A DNA stretch of 64,000 bases from Avena insularis (GCA_023614405.1 CM042692.1:121141503-121205502); one strand, 5' to 3'. Positions 24,413 through 36,807 are shown, numbered from the stretch's first letter. Made by a program: numbers and translations. Notes: generated by a model not told the origin, from the sequence alone.

Positions 24413-24563
24413 TTCCCCTCGACATCTCCCTCTCTCGCTCGCTCGTACCAATCCATCTAACTGCTAGCCACCGAGCCCCGCCACCACTCAGGCAACCGCT
24501 AGCCGCCGCGTACCGCCACCACTCAAAGCAAGCGCTCGCTGCCCCCGCCTCTCCCCCGCCAAG

Positions 24564-24998
24564 ATGTAGTTCAATGGTCCGACGTACCGCCGCCCCGCCA
24601 CCGTGCAGGAGAGAGAGTGGTCGCACGGCCGGGTCGTGGAGAACCGCCTCCACATCTGGGCCATCTCGAGGTGGAGGGGACCGCTGGAGCTGGCCCGCTT
24701 CTTCCTTGCCGCCGGCTACCGCCACCTCCCTCCCGGCACTCCACCCATGTTCCAGATCGAGCAGCAATTCGACGGCGCAAACGGCAACAACAACTTCTGC
24801 ATCGGCCTCTATGTCACCTTCGTCAACCACTACGACGCCTACCACCTCCTCGGCCAAGTGTTCTAGCGTGGATGCAAGTTCATCGCGTTCACGACGTACA
24901 ATATCTTCACCGACTTCCACGGCATCTTCTCCATCAACATCGCGGCCCACTCTCTCCCGTACATCATGGCGGAGGATGATGAGGGGTATGACGCGTAA
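24564..24998 (+). pseudogene. Unrecognised GC-rich single-exon gene, two TAG stops
   Basis: A 145-codon frame from ATG 24564 to TAA 24996-24998, strongly G/C-ending as in many grass single-exon genes. It contains REWSHGRVVENRLHIWAIS, GPLELARFFLAAGYRHLP, QFDGANGNNNFCIGLYVTF and GCKFIAFTTYNIFTDFHGIF. Codon 2 is TAG (24567-24569) and a second TAG (24864-24866) replaces the Trp seen in the relic at 12434-12572 (VYW versus VF-stop). Both are single-base changes from CAG/TGG-type codons. I do not recognise the family: no membrane segment, signal peptide or known catalytic motif is visible. The nearby second copy suggests a small gene family. An internal restart at a GTG or ATG is possible but not supported. 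Confidence 0.6.
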
Positions 24999-25761
24999 GG
25001 AGCGGCCAAGGAGGAGCCAGGGAGCGGCCGGGCCGGAGGAAGAAGAAGACTGTTGTGTCCGTGTCGTGTCGTGTCGTGTTTGTTCGTGTCTGTTGTGTCC
25101 GTTGGACTTGTTTTTCTACTATGTAATGGTTGCTAATCGTGTTTTATCAATATATGTGCTTATAGTTCGTGCAAAAACACACTTGTGCATACTACCAAAA
25201 CGGGTACACAAGTGCATAAAACAGAAGGCTCAAAATGTGATAATAGCTCGTGCATCAAAAGGTTGGAAACAAAACAGAGCATACAACAAAACTGTCAGCA
25301 GGGTTTTTCTTAACACTGACAAACTGAAGAAGCAAAACAGAGAATCTTATAATAATTTTCCAGATTTCGAGTTGATTTTATTCAAGCCAAAGCCATAGAC
25401 CATAACATCCATGTCAGTGGGTTATAGGATAACAAAGCATCATGATTTTTACTCAAACACTGATTGTGTTGTCTAACGACCAATGATCAGGAGATAAGCA
25501 AAACAGAGAGAAATTATAAGGACGTCGCTCTCCTTCCAATTCCATGAAAAAACGTCACATAGGAGCTATTTGCCCGAACAAATATCAGCAGACTATAAAT
25601 GTACATCACAAATACATATTTTCACACGAACTATCTAAAAAATAATTTCCATGTATGATACTTGAAAAATGACTACCCTTACTGTTGTAGGACATTTTTG
25701 CACGAGATGACACACAATATTAGATAATAAAGTCTAATAAAAATGTAGGAAATATATCAAG
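24999..25761. other. 3' flanks of two converging genes
   Basis: A GTGTC pentamer repeat (about 25058-25080), then AT-rich sequence shared as 3' flank by the plus-strand gene above and the minus-strand FAR1-like gene. No gene is supported, although one frame stays open on the plus strand to 25398 in an unnatural reading. Confidence 0.45.
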
Positions 25762-28602
25762 CTAATTTTCAAAACCGTACTTGGGATGATATATGCATTT
25801 TGGGTTCTTCCTGTTATGTCCCTCCTGTTGGCAAGCGTTGCACACCCGCTTCTTCCGCTCTTTGTATCCTAGCGGTCGACCGTTTTTGGTCATGGGAGAA
25901 TGTTTCTCAATTGGAACTTTCTTGTTTTGCTTAGGCGCGTTTTTGGTGGACACTTTTTTAGGATCACCAACATCAAACTGGCTTGCTTGACTTGCATCTG
26001 CATTTTCATTAACTGAACTACGAGGACCATATGTTCTGCATTTATCATACCCTTGTCTTCTAGAAATAATTCCATCGATGGTACTCTTCATAAGATCGTA
26101 CTCCGTTGTGTCATTGCATGCAATATGCATATCTTATGAGGTCAACATATTTATACTGTTGTATTTTTTCCGCTCCTCTGGCTTAGACCAACCCCGACCA
26201 AACATATCGCTCGTGCGTCTAGCAGGCAACCCAAACCTGGAATTTTTAGTGAAACGCCGCAGAGCACAGCAGTCTGGCATTGCAGTTAATTTTAAGTGAT
26301 TGAGCACGTGCAGTATGTGCTTGCAAGGGATCCTTTTGCGAATCATCCTTCGACAGCTGCACCTTATAATTTCTGACGAGTTGGGAGTGTATTCCACGTA
26401 AAACTTGTTGTCAAGATTATTTTTCCATGCGACGACAAAAGTGTACGAGTCAGATCCTAGCTTTCTTTCTAAAATCTGCATGCCGCCAATCTTCGAAATA
26501 TCACCTTGCAAAATATAGAACACAGCTGGAGTGAAGACTGTCGCAGCAGCTACCTCTAGTTCTTTGAAATCAGTATCTGGTACCAGAAATGTCCGTAAAG
26601 CCGTGCAATCATCTTTGACCTCCTTCTCACGGAGACGTGCGATGGCATTCTCATAGTGACTAACCATGTCCACCAAGTTCATTTCCCCATCAAGGTGGAG
26701 GTGAAGAGACGAGTTTAAACTTTCACTCCTCTGGTTGCTTTTCATACCCAGCCAGAACCCTTCTGAAAGATACGCGGTGGCCCAGAATCTCTTCTTCGTG
26801 TACATTATCTTAAGCCAAATTGTAGTTTTGGGTGACGTCCACTTCCTAACAAAAACGTGCCATCACTGCTCGAATACTTGCTCCGACATGGTGTAATATA
26901 GAAGAGTCCTAAACTCGTTCAGTGACTTGTTAGGTAGGTGCATCTCCATATTATTTTTCAACGTGAAAGGTGCAAATACGATGGTATACACCAGTAAGTA
27001 CTCCATCCACAGCGGAGATCATCGCGGCATGTGCATCCATGATTATTGCCTTTGGCTTCTGCTGGCACATTGCTTTCAAGAAAGTCCGGAGCAGCCAGGC
27101 ATATGTTTCTTCGGTCTCGTTTGATAGGATGGCACATCCAAATACCGTTGTTTTACGGTGATTGTTCAAGCCGACAAAGGGAACAAATGGCATTCTATAC
27201 TTATTCATCTTGTATGTGATGTCAAACACAACGACGTCGTCGTAGTCCTGGTAGTCCCGACGTGATTGAGAATCGCACCAGAACAAGTGCTGCAGACGGC
27301 CTTCATGTAGCGTGTAATCATAAAAAAAATCAGGATCCCTCTTTTTTTCTCTGCCATGATGTCCAAGGTTGTGTTAGTATCACCTTTATAAAGCAGCTTC
27401 CTCTTCTCCCTTGAGCACATGTTGTACAAATCCTTCCTTGTAAATCCCACACCGGCAAATGAACCACCAGAGTTGCTAATCATTGATCGCATGATGATAT
27501 GCTTCCTAACCCCTATGTCACACTACGATAATATCTCAGCTCTTTGGGAGTCGTTGATCTTCCTATGGGACCAAAGAAAAGGGACTTCATCCGGTCTCGC
27601 TAACACATGATTGTGAGTGTCATCAAAACTCTGAATGATCCAAAGACTAGTTTTTCCATCAAACTTCACCACCATACGTGCCTTACAGTTGCACCTAGAC
27701 TCACTTCTGAGCCTATATTTATAGTCTTCCATTCTCAGTAACTTCTTGTCACGTTTCCCTTTCTTGCAACACACAAAGCGCCTTAGACGAACAAGTCCAT
27801 CATCAAATTGCTTCACTTGGTTCTTCTTGATGCCGAACCCATGATCTTTGGTATATCTATTGTAGAAAGAATAGGCTGCTGCTTCACTATGAAATGTCAT
27901 TTCTATTATCTTACAGTATAGTTCTCTCTTATCATCAGGATACCCAGTGTCATTGCTATATTTATTTGAACTCTCAGTCTGATTACATGGTGCCTGCTAC
28001 AAATTTAACACCTAGCCATTAGAACTATAATAGTATGCATGTCGGTTCGTTGATTGCTAAAAAACAGCCTATAAATAATACCACCCCCGTGTCAACGAAG
28101 ATATCAAAATTTAGTGCATCTTCACAATCATCATAATTACCCATCTCCAAGTCTGATTCACCCAAATAGTCATACTCTATACTAGAGTCATTTGTTACCT
28201 GAACAATTTAGCAATATTTAGTATACAATTGCATCATACGGTGCATGACATATAAAATTATACACCACTACACATACCTCAGTATCATGAAACATGTCCG
28301 TTTCTTCATGATTGTTACGGCCATTGTGAAAATCATCGGCATAGACAATCTAAATAAATCAAGCCATGAGATACCATATATTATTTAATTTAACATTTAA
28401 ATATCAAAGAAGAAGCTAATGTATCCTCACATCAAACTCATCTTCGCTCCAGCCGTCTTCAGGATGTGTATTGGTGGATATGGAATCATCACCGACATGC
28501 CCGACTTGATCATCTTTCATACTAGATCTAGAGTCCTCCATCTCCTCTATCAGTGATTGCGCCACATTGTTAGAATCACCAATGCTATGTGTATCTAACA
28601 AT
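25762..28602 (-). pseudogene. FAR1/FRS-family (MULE-derived) gene, broken
   Basis: Minus-strand exons: about 28602-28431, 28349-28278, 28198 to about 28086, then a long exon 27996-25762; the first three encode an acidic leader. In order: FAR1 DNA-binding domain (SFYNRYTKDHGFGIKK, CNCKARMVVK, DDTHNHVLA), a MULE transposase-like domain (VVVFDITYKMNKYRMPFVPF, the second Asp in IIMDAHAAM, HRICTFHVEK), a SWIM zinc finger (CSCRRMIRKRIPCKHILHVL) and a C-terminal CNACQQEGHNRKNPKC knuckle. FAR1/FRS proteins are transposase-derived transcription factors. Lesions: TAG 27523-27525, shift at the T7 run near 27342, shift near 26962, TGA 26863-26865 and TAA 26134-26136. The start codon is unclear because a TAG separates the upstream ATG from the open frame. 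Confidence 0.85.
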
Positions 28603-29797
28603 AGCTAGAGACGAAGCATGATCATGGGGACTTACAAGATCGGAAGATAAAGCCGACGATTTGGATTAGAAACCCTAGTGATGAAGACGCCGAGCCGCTG
28701 GCGCGCCTTCTACCTTCGAGGATCTGCGGCGGCGGACGCGAGGATCTGTGGCGCGACACGGGATCTGCGGCGCAGCGACGGTAGATCGGCGCCGAGGGGA
28801 AGCAGATCCGCGGATACGAGCGACCGAGTTTTACCAGGCGGCAGAGAAGAGAAAGCTTCAGTTACACCGAACAATGGTACATGCATGGACGTGGGAGCTA
28901 ATCGCGGTGATTAGGTCTAGGTGGACACCACGTGGAGTCGTCCCGTACGGCGTCTTCGGTCCCTGTATACAGATACGAGACTATACTGGGCTTGGATATG
29001 GGTTCTGCCTGGAAAAAAAAAAACCAACAAATCACGCCGGACTAAAATGCCCCTAGCAGTTCGGACTTCCTCGTAAACGACGGTGCGCACTGAAGCATTC
29101 CTCCCAAATAGATTGCGGTCGAAAATAAGATTTGAGGAATCGACCATCGAGACGACCAAGAAACATGGAGGATCAACTAGCGAAAAAGAAGAAAAATAAC
29201 CAGATCGAGGAACAACGATAAAATAGCTGGCGATGTCTCAGAGGGGTCGCCATAGAACTAAGAAATCACGCATCAGAGTCACACCTCAATCCTTCGCCGC
29301 TGCGTTGTTGACATGGCATGGAAGCACCTAGATCCCATTATCATCCTAGCGGCAAGCACTAAATTATTCATCCCGTCACTTTTGTGGGTGCTTCCACCAA
29401 GGATGGGAGCCTAGGTAGTTGGAATAGGTTGGAGCTGAGCCTCGCCTCTCCTTCACTCCATTCGTCGGAGCAGCCAGCTAGCAAAAACCAGAGAAGATTA
29501 GAGGCCGGAGGGGAGGAAGATGAGGAGGACCCGAGTCTACTTGAAGGGGCAAGAGAAAAGCAAGTGACGATGGAGCTGCACGCATTGATTACCTGCACGC
29601 ATTGATTACTCTGGTCGGATGGGCCCAAGCACTGTTCAAAAAAGGAAGTACAAAATGAATACATACTGAATACGATGACAAATACTGAAACAAGCGGCAT
29701 GTGATTGGTCCACGCAGAGGGAGCATTTGAACCTGGGAGCCAAAACCAATTTCCGCTAAAATAAGAGATACTTCCGACGGAAATAGCTAGTGGAACA
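28603..29797. other. Upstream of the FAR1-like gene, intergenic
   Basis: 28650-28870 is GC-rich and includes a minus-strand CTAGGGTTTC leader-like motif, so it is probably promoter and leader of the FAR1-like gene. 29576-29609 is a perfect 17-bp tandem duplication (CTGCACGCATTGATTAC). 29703-29748 is the inverted partner of the repeat at 3474-3529. No gene is supported. Confidence 0.45.
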
Positions 29798-30184
29798 TGG
29801 GTGTACCTAGGCGCACACGTTTATTAAAAACTCGAAAAACTGCCATTTAAAAGTTTCCAAAAAATTGAAATATTTTTTTGCATGTATATATTATCTTGAT
29901 AATTACTCGTGCCAATTCTCAAGGAAAAATACGATTGTATGTGACCTACATAAAAATTATCAAATGTTCAAATGACACTATAATGATTGGATTTGTACTA
30001 TTCAAAGAAATACAATTTTCAATTATATGTTTTTTGTGTGGAACACATACGGTCGTATTTTCACTTGAGAATTGGCACGAGTAAGTATCAAGATAATATG
30101 TACATGCAAAATTTTATTTCGAATTTTTAGAAAAAATGAAATGACATTTTTTTGAATTTTAAAAAAAGGGTTCGCCTACACCCA
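29798..30184. mobile_element. Long-armed hairpin MITE
   Basis: 387 bp with ends TGGGTGTA...TACACCCA. The arms are long: ATTATCTTGATAATTACTCG and GCCAATTCTCAAGGAAAA in the left arm (29890-29930) are mirrored near 30050-30100. The arms are diverged but pairable over about 150 bp. No clear target duplication was found, so the superfamily is not assigned. Confidence 0.7.
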
Positions 30185-31396
30185 TATCCGCCAAATCCGT
30201 GTTGATACTTTCATATCATAAAAGGGAATACAACAGTTCCGACAGAGGAGCATCATGGGCGCTATACATGAATATTATTAATGATTCAAAATGACAGTGG
30301 AAATCCCAAATAAATTATGCACGAAAGGAATCTAAAGGAAACGGGCAAATTAAATTATACCATGGCTTCTTTGTAAAATATAAATATTGAGCCTAAAAGA
30401 AAGTATTTAACAGTAGTAGAGGTAGGGAAATAAATATTTCTAGAGCTTCCAAACAAATCATGGGCATAAAAGATGCTATAAGATATGCCCACTAATGCCA
30501 TTTGAAAATCAAATCATTTGAATTCGAGAAGTACATGAACCTGGTTTATCAAACTACTGATACTCTTTCTTGTTTTACTATTTCATTTATTCAATTGTGT
30601 TTCAATAATAGTACTCCCTACAATTCATATTAATTGACTCAACTTTGTCTAGATACATCCCTATCTAGACAAGTAGAGTCAATTAATTTGGATCGAAGGG
30701 AGTATAAAATTTCGTGGTTGAAATAGAAATATATGGTTAAATTGTTTTTTTTTCCAATCCGGGAGCATTGTTCAAAGTTCCAAATTTGGAAAAACATATC
30801 TATCTACTATACTATGCTAAATCGAGAACTCAACAAATTCTAGATACCTTTGAGGAAGGAGTAAAGGCATTGGTAACTTGTCTGCTTCTTCGGTGAATAC
30901 TCTTGCTTTGCATCAAGAAAGAGCAACACTAAGATAGTAAGATAGAGTAGATCAATTGAACACTTATGAAGTAAACCTTGAATAATTTTCAAGTGCTCAA
31001 AATCTAGTACCAAACAAGCTAGAACAGAAAAAAAATATTTCTCTTAGTTGAGTAACAACATTCTCAACGTGTGCATCGGCGACGTACAAGATTGGTTAGC
31101 AGGAGAAAGTACGCAAGAGATTGAGACTTATTATGCATAGTTCATGTGCGTTTTGATTGGAATACAATATATATTTGTACGTTTCAAGTAATATTATGCA
31201 TTCTTCATGAGATATCATTCTCATATTTATACTTGACTGCTTCATTTTTAATGAATGTGATCCAGGAAGACCCAACATTTGTTCTCCGTAAAAATATAAC
31301 GGAGTAAACTGGTTGTTTCCATCAAAGTTTTGCTTAACACAAATAATATTTTTACATTTTTCTGTTGCCCTTTGAAAACTGAACCTACAGCGACAT
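30185..31396. other. Intergenic spacer
   Basis: AT-rich, no gene supported apart from the Stowaway listed separately. Near 31350-31430 the phrase TTGCCCTTTGAAAACTG occurs twice, 47 bp apart, across the left edge of the LINE-like element. Confidence 0.4.
30614..30702. mobile_element. Short Stowaway MITE
   Basis: 89 bp with ends CTCCCTACAATTC and GATCGAAGGGAG, internal TCTAGATACAT/ATCTAGACAAG arms, and TA at both borders (30612-30613 and 30703-30704). Confidence 0.88.
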
Positions 31397-34300
31397 GTTT
31401 ACATTTTCTTGTTGCCCTTTGAAAACTGGACGGACGTATCCCGCACACCCCGCGTCCTCCTCCTCTCGCCCCCGCAAGGCGACAGGAGGGGGAAACCCTA
31501 GCCGCCATCCACCGCCCCTCCCCACCTCTATCCCCTCCTCTCCCAGGGCACAGCCGGGCAAAGCCTGGCCGCTGCCGGCGGCGGGGGAGGCCTCCCCGTC
31601 CCCTCGCGGAAGGAAATCGGCGTGGGCTGTCTTCTCCCTGCTTGGGCATGGTGCTTCCGCTGGGGACCTCGGCGTGGTGGCTCTCCGGCGTGGTGCGGCC
31701 GCAGGTCTCCGGTGGTGGTGGCGCATTGGAGCAGCGGCGGCGTGGCGCACGGCATGGAGGTCCTTTTTCGGGCAGATCGGTGGCAAGACGACGTGGAAAC
31801 AACTCCCTCTCCTGCGATGGCCCTTGGCTTCGGTGCGGGTGAGGCAAGGCGGTTGGCTGGTATGAGCCGGGCTCCGATGTTGGTCGGAGCCGACGATGGC
31901 GGCGTCCTCGGATGTCGTTCCCTTGTTGAAGGCATCATTGCTGCGAATCCCGCGCCATGCCTAAGGCTCTTGGGGAAACTCTAGATTTGGGATTTTTCCG
32001 GATCGGACGATGGCGGCACATTGATGTCGTTCACCCTCTTGAGGGCATCGTTTTGGAGCCCGAGATGCCTGGAGGGGATCTGTCAACACCCAGATTTTTA
32101 ATCCTAGATGCCTTTATGCCATACCTCGGAATTCCATGATTACCATTTTTGCGAGACATAACAGATTGGATATCATAGTACATCATCAATTACAAACCAT
32201 AAATAAGGTCTTACACAAATAAGGATCTCATGATCCAGTCTTAGTACAATCAAGTAGCGGAATAAATAGCGTAGCGGTAGGGTCCATCTTCAGAGTCACA
32301 GGCAATGCCGACGATAGGAGATAGTCCTAGTTATCATAGCCGTCCTGCTGTCCTTCATATTGGTAGTCTCCTTCATAGTCTGGCCATAGGAATAGCCAGG
32401 AACAAAAGCCATGAGTACTCTTTAAGTACTCGCAAACTACCACTAACAAGTAGTATAGTTCTAGTAGGAAAATGCTAACTCTAAGTTTACTTGTAAAGTT
32501 AAGTTTGAAACCTAAACTGAGTTCAGAAACAAAGAAAGATAAAATAAAGTTTGAAAACACCTAAGTGGGAACTTAATCATCATAGGCACAACTCTGTTGT
32601 ATCAAGTCATGTCACAATTCATTTCATAAGTTGTTTTGAAAACATCTGACAATAGAACAATATGGCCACTCCAACTATCCATAACCGCAGACGCAGCTAT
32701 TCGAATAGTTTGACACTCTACAGAGGTGGTACACTTTCACCACAAGATTCGATACATCTGTCAGGGATAACCCTGAATCATCATACTTAATATGCAGATA
32801 ATCAAACATAACCTTTCCTTTACACACCCTAGTATAAGCACCTCTCCTATGAGCATGGCCTCCCAACCATGACCATCTGTCATCTTGGGTACTGCATAGG
32901 TGGACAACATTGAGAGGTAGCCTAAGCTCAAACCTCTCCCGCGAGGGAACTAATACTAATGCATATAAACTTCCGGCTAAGCCTTACCCAATTCAGGTAT
33001 TGTGGTTGTACGGTAAAATTGGAATGGTATCGCATCCAAACCCAACCATCAGTTTTATAAAAGGGCTAAGGCTCATGCCTCAACATTTTCATCATTATAA
33101 ACCATTTGTGTTTCTCAACACATGTCAAAACATCTCAATAGAATGACTCATCATTCCAAGGTTTTCACAAGTCATTTTCACCAAGTATTCCCATCTAGAG
33201 TGAAATCAAGTTTTGGGTTTTATTCCAACTACTAAGTTAAGAGTGTTCATTAAAGTGGGATGCTAATGTCAATCTCATGCCATAGAATGACATCTAAGTT
33301 TAACTAAATAGGTCAAGTTTTATACTCTTTATGCTATCTTTAAACAAGTACAGGACTTTAGTAAAGTAAAGAAAGTGAAACTTTGTAAATAAAACTGGGA
33401 GTAGGTATAAGTCAACATGGTATAACCAAAGCATGCCTAAGGCATCTTGCTTAGGTTATCTTGTTTAATTCTAGCTTGCTAACAATAGCTTGAAAGGGTG
33501 ATCTTGCATTGCTAATGATGGCTTGCCTTGTGTAGTGCAGTGGTTGAAGTTTTCTTCCTCCTCCTCTTGGTAGAACTCGTCCTCCTCGTAAGCTTGGTCG
33601 GTACTATCGTCTATAAATACATACGGAATACACAATCACCAAACAATACTTCACTAGTCTACTTAGCACACTACAACACACATTTGATGATCTAGTATCA
33701 TCACAAGCATCACAAGATTTAATGAACTAGTTTCATTCTTTTTATTTCAGAAAAGTAATTTCTACTCATTGAATTTAACTAAGATTTAATATTCTCCAAT
33801 TAAAATATAGGATCATGTGGACACATGTCATCACCACATATTCTAACATATGGGAATATGATTTAAGGGTTGGATCACATTTTAATAAGTTTAAGTTTAA
33901 TATTTAATGATTTAAAGTGACTAGAAATGCCTATATAGCATTATTTTGGTACTAGTCCAAAGTCACTGCATGCAAAGCTTAATATTATTACATATTCAGA
34001 TAGGTATGGTTAAATGTGATTTTTGAGAGTTGGAATCAACTCAAAAGCTATTATGGTTGATTTTATAAAAATGTTTGAATGTGCAAAAGCTTTTGTCTTG
34101 TTATTTTTACTAGGAGAGATCTCTAACTCTAAATGAATTAAATCCAACGGGCTTGGATAGATCTTTTCAGAAGCCTTCCAACAAAATTGGAATCACTCAA
34201 TTTGGTTTAGTAAATCTTTCTGAATTGATTTTTAAACTAAGGGACAGAAATGGTTTTAATTCTAAATAGAAAAACACCTATTTGAATTTGTGGGCTAGCG

Positions 34301-36557
34301 CGGGAAAACTAACGGGCCGGCCCAGTGACGCTCAGCGGCACAGAGGGCGACTGACAAGGGGGGGGTCCACCTGTCAGCGACACTTAAAACCCAAAACGAT
34401 ATTGAGCGATCTGGGTGCTAATTAAAACATAGATCAACGGTACACAGTCGTCGTCGACGACGGACTCGTCGCCGGCGAGACCGAACCCTAAATGGCCGGT
34501 GGGGGTCTACTGGGGACGTACCAGAGCTCCAGATAGTGCGGCGAGGCGGACGATCGAACTGGACGGCGATGGCGAGCTCAAGCGAAGTCGCGGCAGGGGC
34601 TGCGGTGGATGGAATCGATTACAGCGTCTCCTCCTCTGCAGCGGCCTCCTCCGGTGCAATTCCGGCGAACGGCGGCTCGAGCGGCTCCAGCGAGAGAGGG
34701 GAAATGGTCAGTGGAGAGAGGGGAGTGGAATGGTGTGAAGAGATGGTGCTGGGGGAGGCCTGCTTATATAGGCTCGACGGTGAGACCGAGAGGCATGGGC
34801 GCGGCTTGTCGGTGACGACGAAACAGGGGGCTACCAGCGTGGCGAGGTAGGCGGACGATGGTTGGTCTACTGGCGGTCAGCTATGGCGCCATGGCGCGGC
34901 TAGGGGCGGTGGCATATGGTCGGGAGCTTCACGCGCTCTGGGGGACAGAGGCGGTGCTCGACGCGGCTCCCGACGACTGTGGGTCGCGCGGCGGTACACG
35001 GTCGTGTTTGGTAGGGTGTGGGGGTCGAGGCGGAGCAGCGTGCGCGATATGGTGTCGAGGCACGGTCTGCTGTGTGTTGGCGGCGATCGCGCTCTGGCAC
35101 GCTCTGGCTACGCGCAGAGAGAAAGGGCGGCGAGGCTGGGGAGTGGTCCAGGGGCTGGGGTTGATCGAGGGGTGGACCGTGGGCGGTGGTAGGGTTGGGC
35201 GGAGCTAGTGGGCACGCTGGAATGGCGCGGATCGGTCTCTGGCATGCTGCCCGCGTGTGGCCGACGGTGACCTCATTTGGGCGGCGCTGCACTGGTGCTG
35301 CGGGAAAGGGGTGCTGGTCTGGGCTTGGTTAGATGCTAGGGGGACAGGGGAGTGCGGAGAGGGTTAAGAAGGGGACAGGGGCTTAACTAGCAACAGTAAT
35401 AGTTAGGCCACTTTTTATTTGCCTGCCAGGTGTTCGACACAATGGCCGCATAAAGAAAGTTTTTGAATTTTTGAAAGATTTTTAGTGGAGTGATTCATCT
35501 TATGCTTAAGCATCTAGGTTTGCTTGGGATTTAAAAATAGAGTTCATTTGAGTGGTTTTTGAATAAGTGTGATCTATGCATATGAACTACATTCAATTTC
35601 CAAATGTCATTTAAATTTAGTGTTTGAAAGTTTTTGGGATGAAACAAAGTGGGCCTTGGCACATCACTACTTGTACTAGCAAGGGGTGAAAGAACCACAA
35701 TTGTTTCTGTTAAGATTTGAGTTCTAGGAATGCCCAAAGTAGGCTTTGTGATTAAAATGGCATAAATGACCATTTTCTTATTTTATTCCTTTTGATTTCT
35801 TTTTTCTTTGGGATTTGCTTGGGAATGATCTAGATGATGTGTAATTCACCTTAGAATCATTTTACAATCAATAGATCACTCAAACATGGCAATTCAAATA
35901 ACTCCTATTTTAAATGTATACACATATGAATGCTTAAAGATTTTTAAATAGAAAAAGTTTTTTGTTAACCCTAAATTGGGTAGATTTGATCCTGATCACT
36001 TGGATTAAAGTTTTGGAATGTTACAGTATCAGCTGGTGGAGCGGTGTTCCATCTTCTGCGCCGATGGCGGCGGGTCTCGGCGGCATGGTGTAGCGGGGTC
36101 TCGGCGGCGGACGTGATGATGGCCTCGCCTTGGCGCTGGTGGCGCTGGCCGTGTAGGACCGACAAAGTTTATGCGGATCTTAACCGTGAAGATTGTTCAG
36201 AGGCTCGATGGCGGCGACGGCTTCTATGGCGTGCACACAGGGTGCTCGCTAAGAGTCAGCTAATCCGGATGTACACTCTCGTCTCGCCTAGAGGGTGCCT
36301 CAGGGTATGCGATTGTTCCCGGTCCCTAGCTGGTGGAGTGTCTTCATTGTCTTTCCGGACACAGAGTGGCCCCGTAGACACGATTTTACTCTATTGTCGA
36401 GTGTGTAAGTATTGTGTGGTGGCTTTGGGTTTGGTGATGTATATGCTTTGTTGTTCTTTTATTGATCGATCTTTAATAAAGCAATAAAGGTCGTATGCAT
36501 CTTTGCATCTTTTCGATGCAGAGGCCAGGGGTCGCATCCTCCATTTCGAAGAAAAAA
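31397..36557 (+). mobile_element. LINE-like retroposon, split by an LTR insertion
   Basis: Without the insert at 32081-36025 it is about 1.2 kb. The GC-rich 5' part (31430-32080) contains AAACCCTAGCCGCCATCC, and the 3' part ends in a GATGCAGAGGCCAGGGG block followed by an A-rich tail (GAAGAAAAAAA). AGCGACAT occurs at 31389-31396 and at 36558-36565, an 8-bp target duplication of the kind left by LINE machinery. There is no reverse-transcriptase frame, so it is non-autonomous or internally deleted. Confidence 0.65.
32081..36025. mobile_element. 3.9-kb LTR insertion (probable solo long LTR)
   Basis: Starts TGTCAACACCCAG and ends GGAATGTTACA (TGT...ACA). The flanks are GGATC (32076-32080) and GTATC (36026-36030), a 5-bp duplication with one mismatch. 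The interior has no gag or pol frame; 34440-35390 is GC-rich and elsewhere it is AT-rich. Size and lack of coding suggest a solo LTR of an element with very long LTRs (LARD-like), but a deleted full element is possible. The several open frames at 34.5-35.3 kb on both strands are GC artefacts. Confidence 0.6.
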
Positions 36558-36683
36558 AGCGACATATACTAAGTATTGATATATGGAAACATCTAACCTG
36601 CAGTCCTGCAGGGAAATGTTTGTCCTTGCGGCTTGCCACAATAGCATGTGGAGGAATGTCTAGAGATCGATATATAATTAGTA

Positions 36684-36807
36684 CTCCCTCCGTCTCAAAA
36701 TAGATGTCTCAGTTTTTTTAAAATTTGGACGAATCTAGACACTGTTTAGTATATAGATTCATCCAGTTTTTGATAAATCTAAGACATCTATTTCGAGACG
36801 GAGGGAG
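36684..36807. mobile_element. Stowaway MITE
   Basis: 124 bp, ends CTCCCTCCGTCTCAAAATAG and CTATTTCGAGACGGAGGGAG, flanked by TA (36682-36683, 36808-36809). The nearly intact ends suggest it is younger than the copy at 1248. Confidence 0.95.

Noticed and set aside
24574..25398. 274-codon plus-strand frame (also the 218-codon minus frame at 24294-24950)
   Set aside because: Alternative frames of the GC-rich 24564 gene; low-complexity Ser/Thr/Arg or Glu/Val-rich translations with no homology-like motifs.
31248..31984. Long overlapping frames on both strands, up to 199 codons
   Set aside because: GC-rich 5' part of a LINE-like retroposon. Proline/arginine-rich translations in several frames indicate composition, not coding.
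34499..35292. Several 60-130-codon frames on both strands
   Set aside because: They lie in the GC-rich part of a TGT...ACA-bounded LTR insertion, are open on both strands at once and show no domain.
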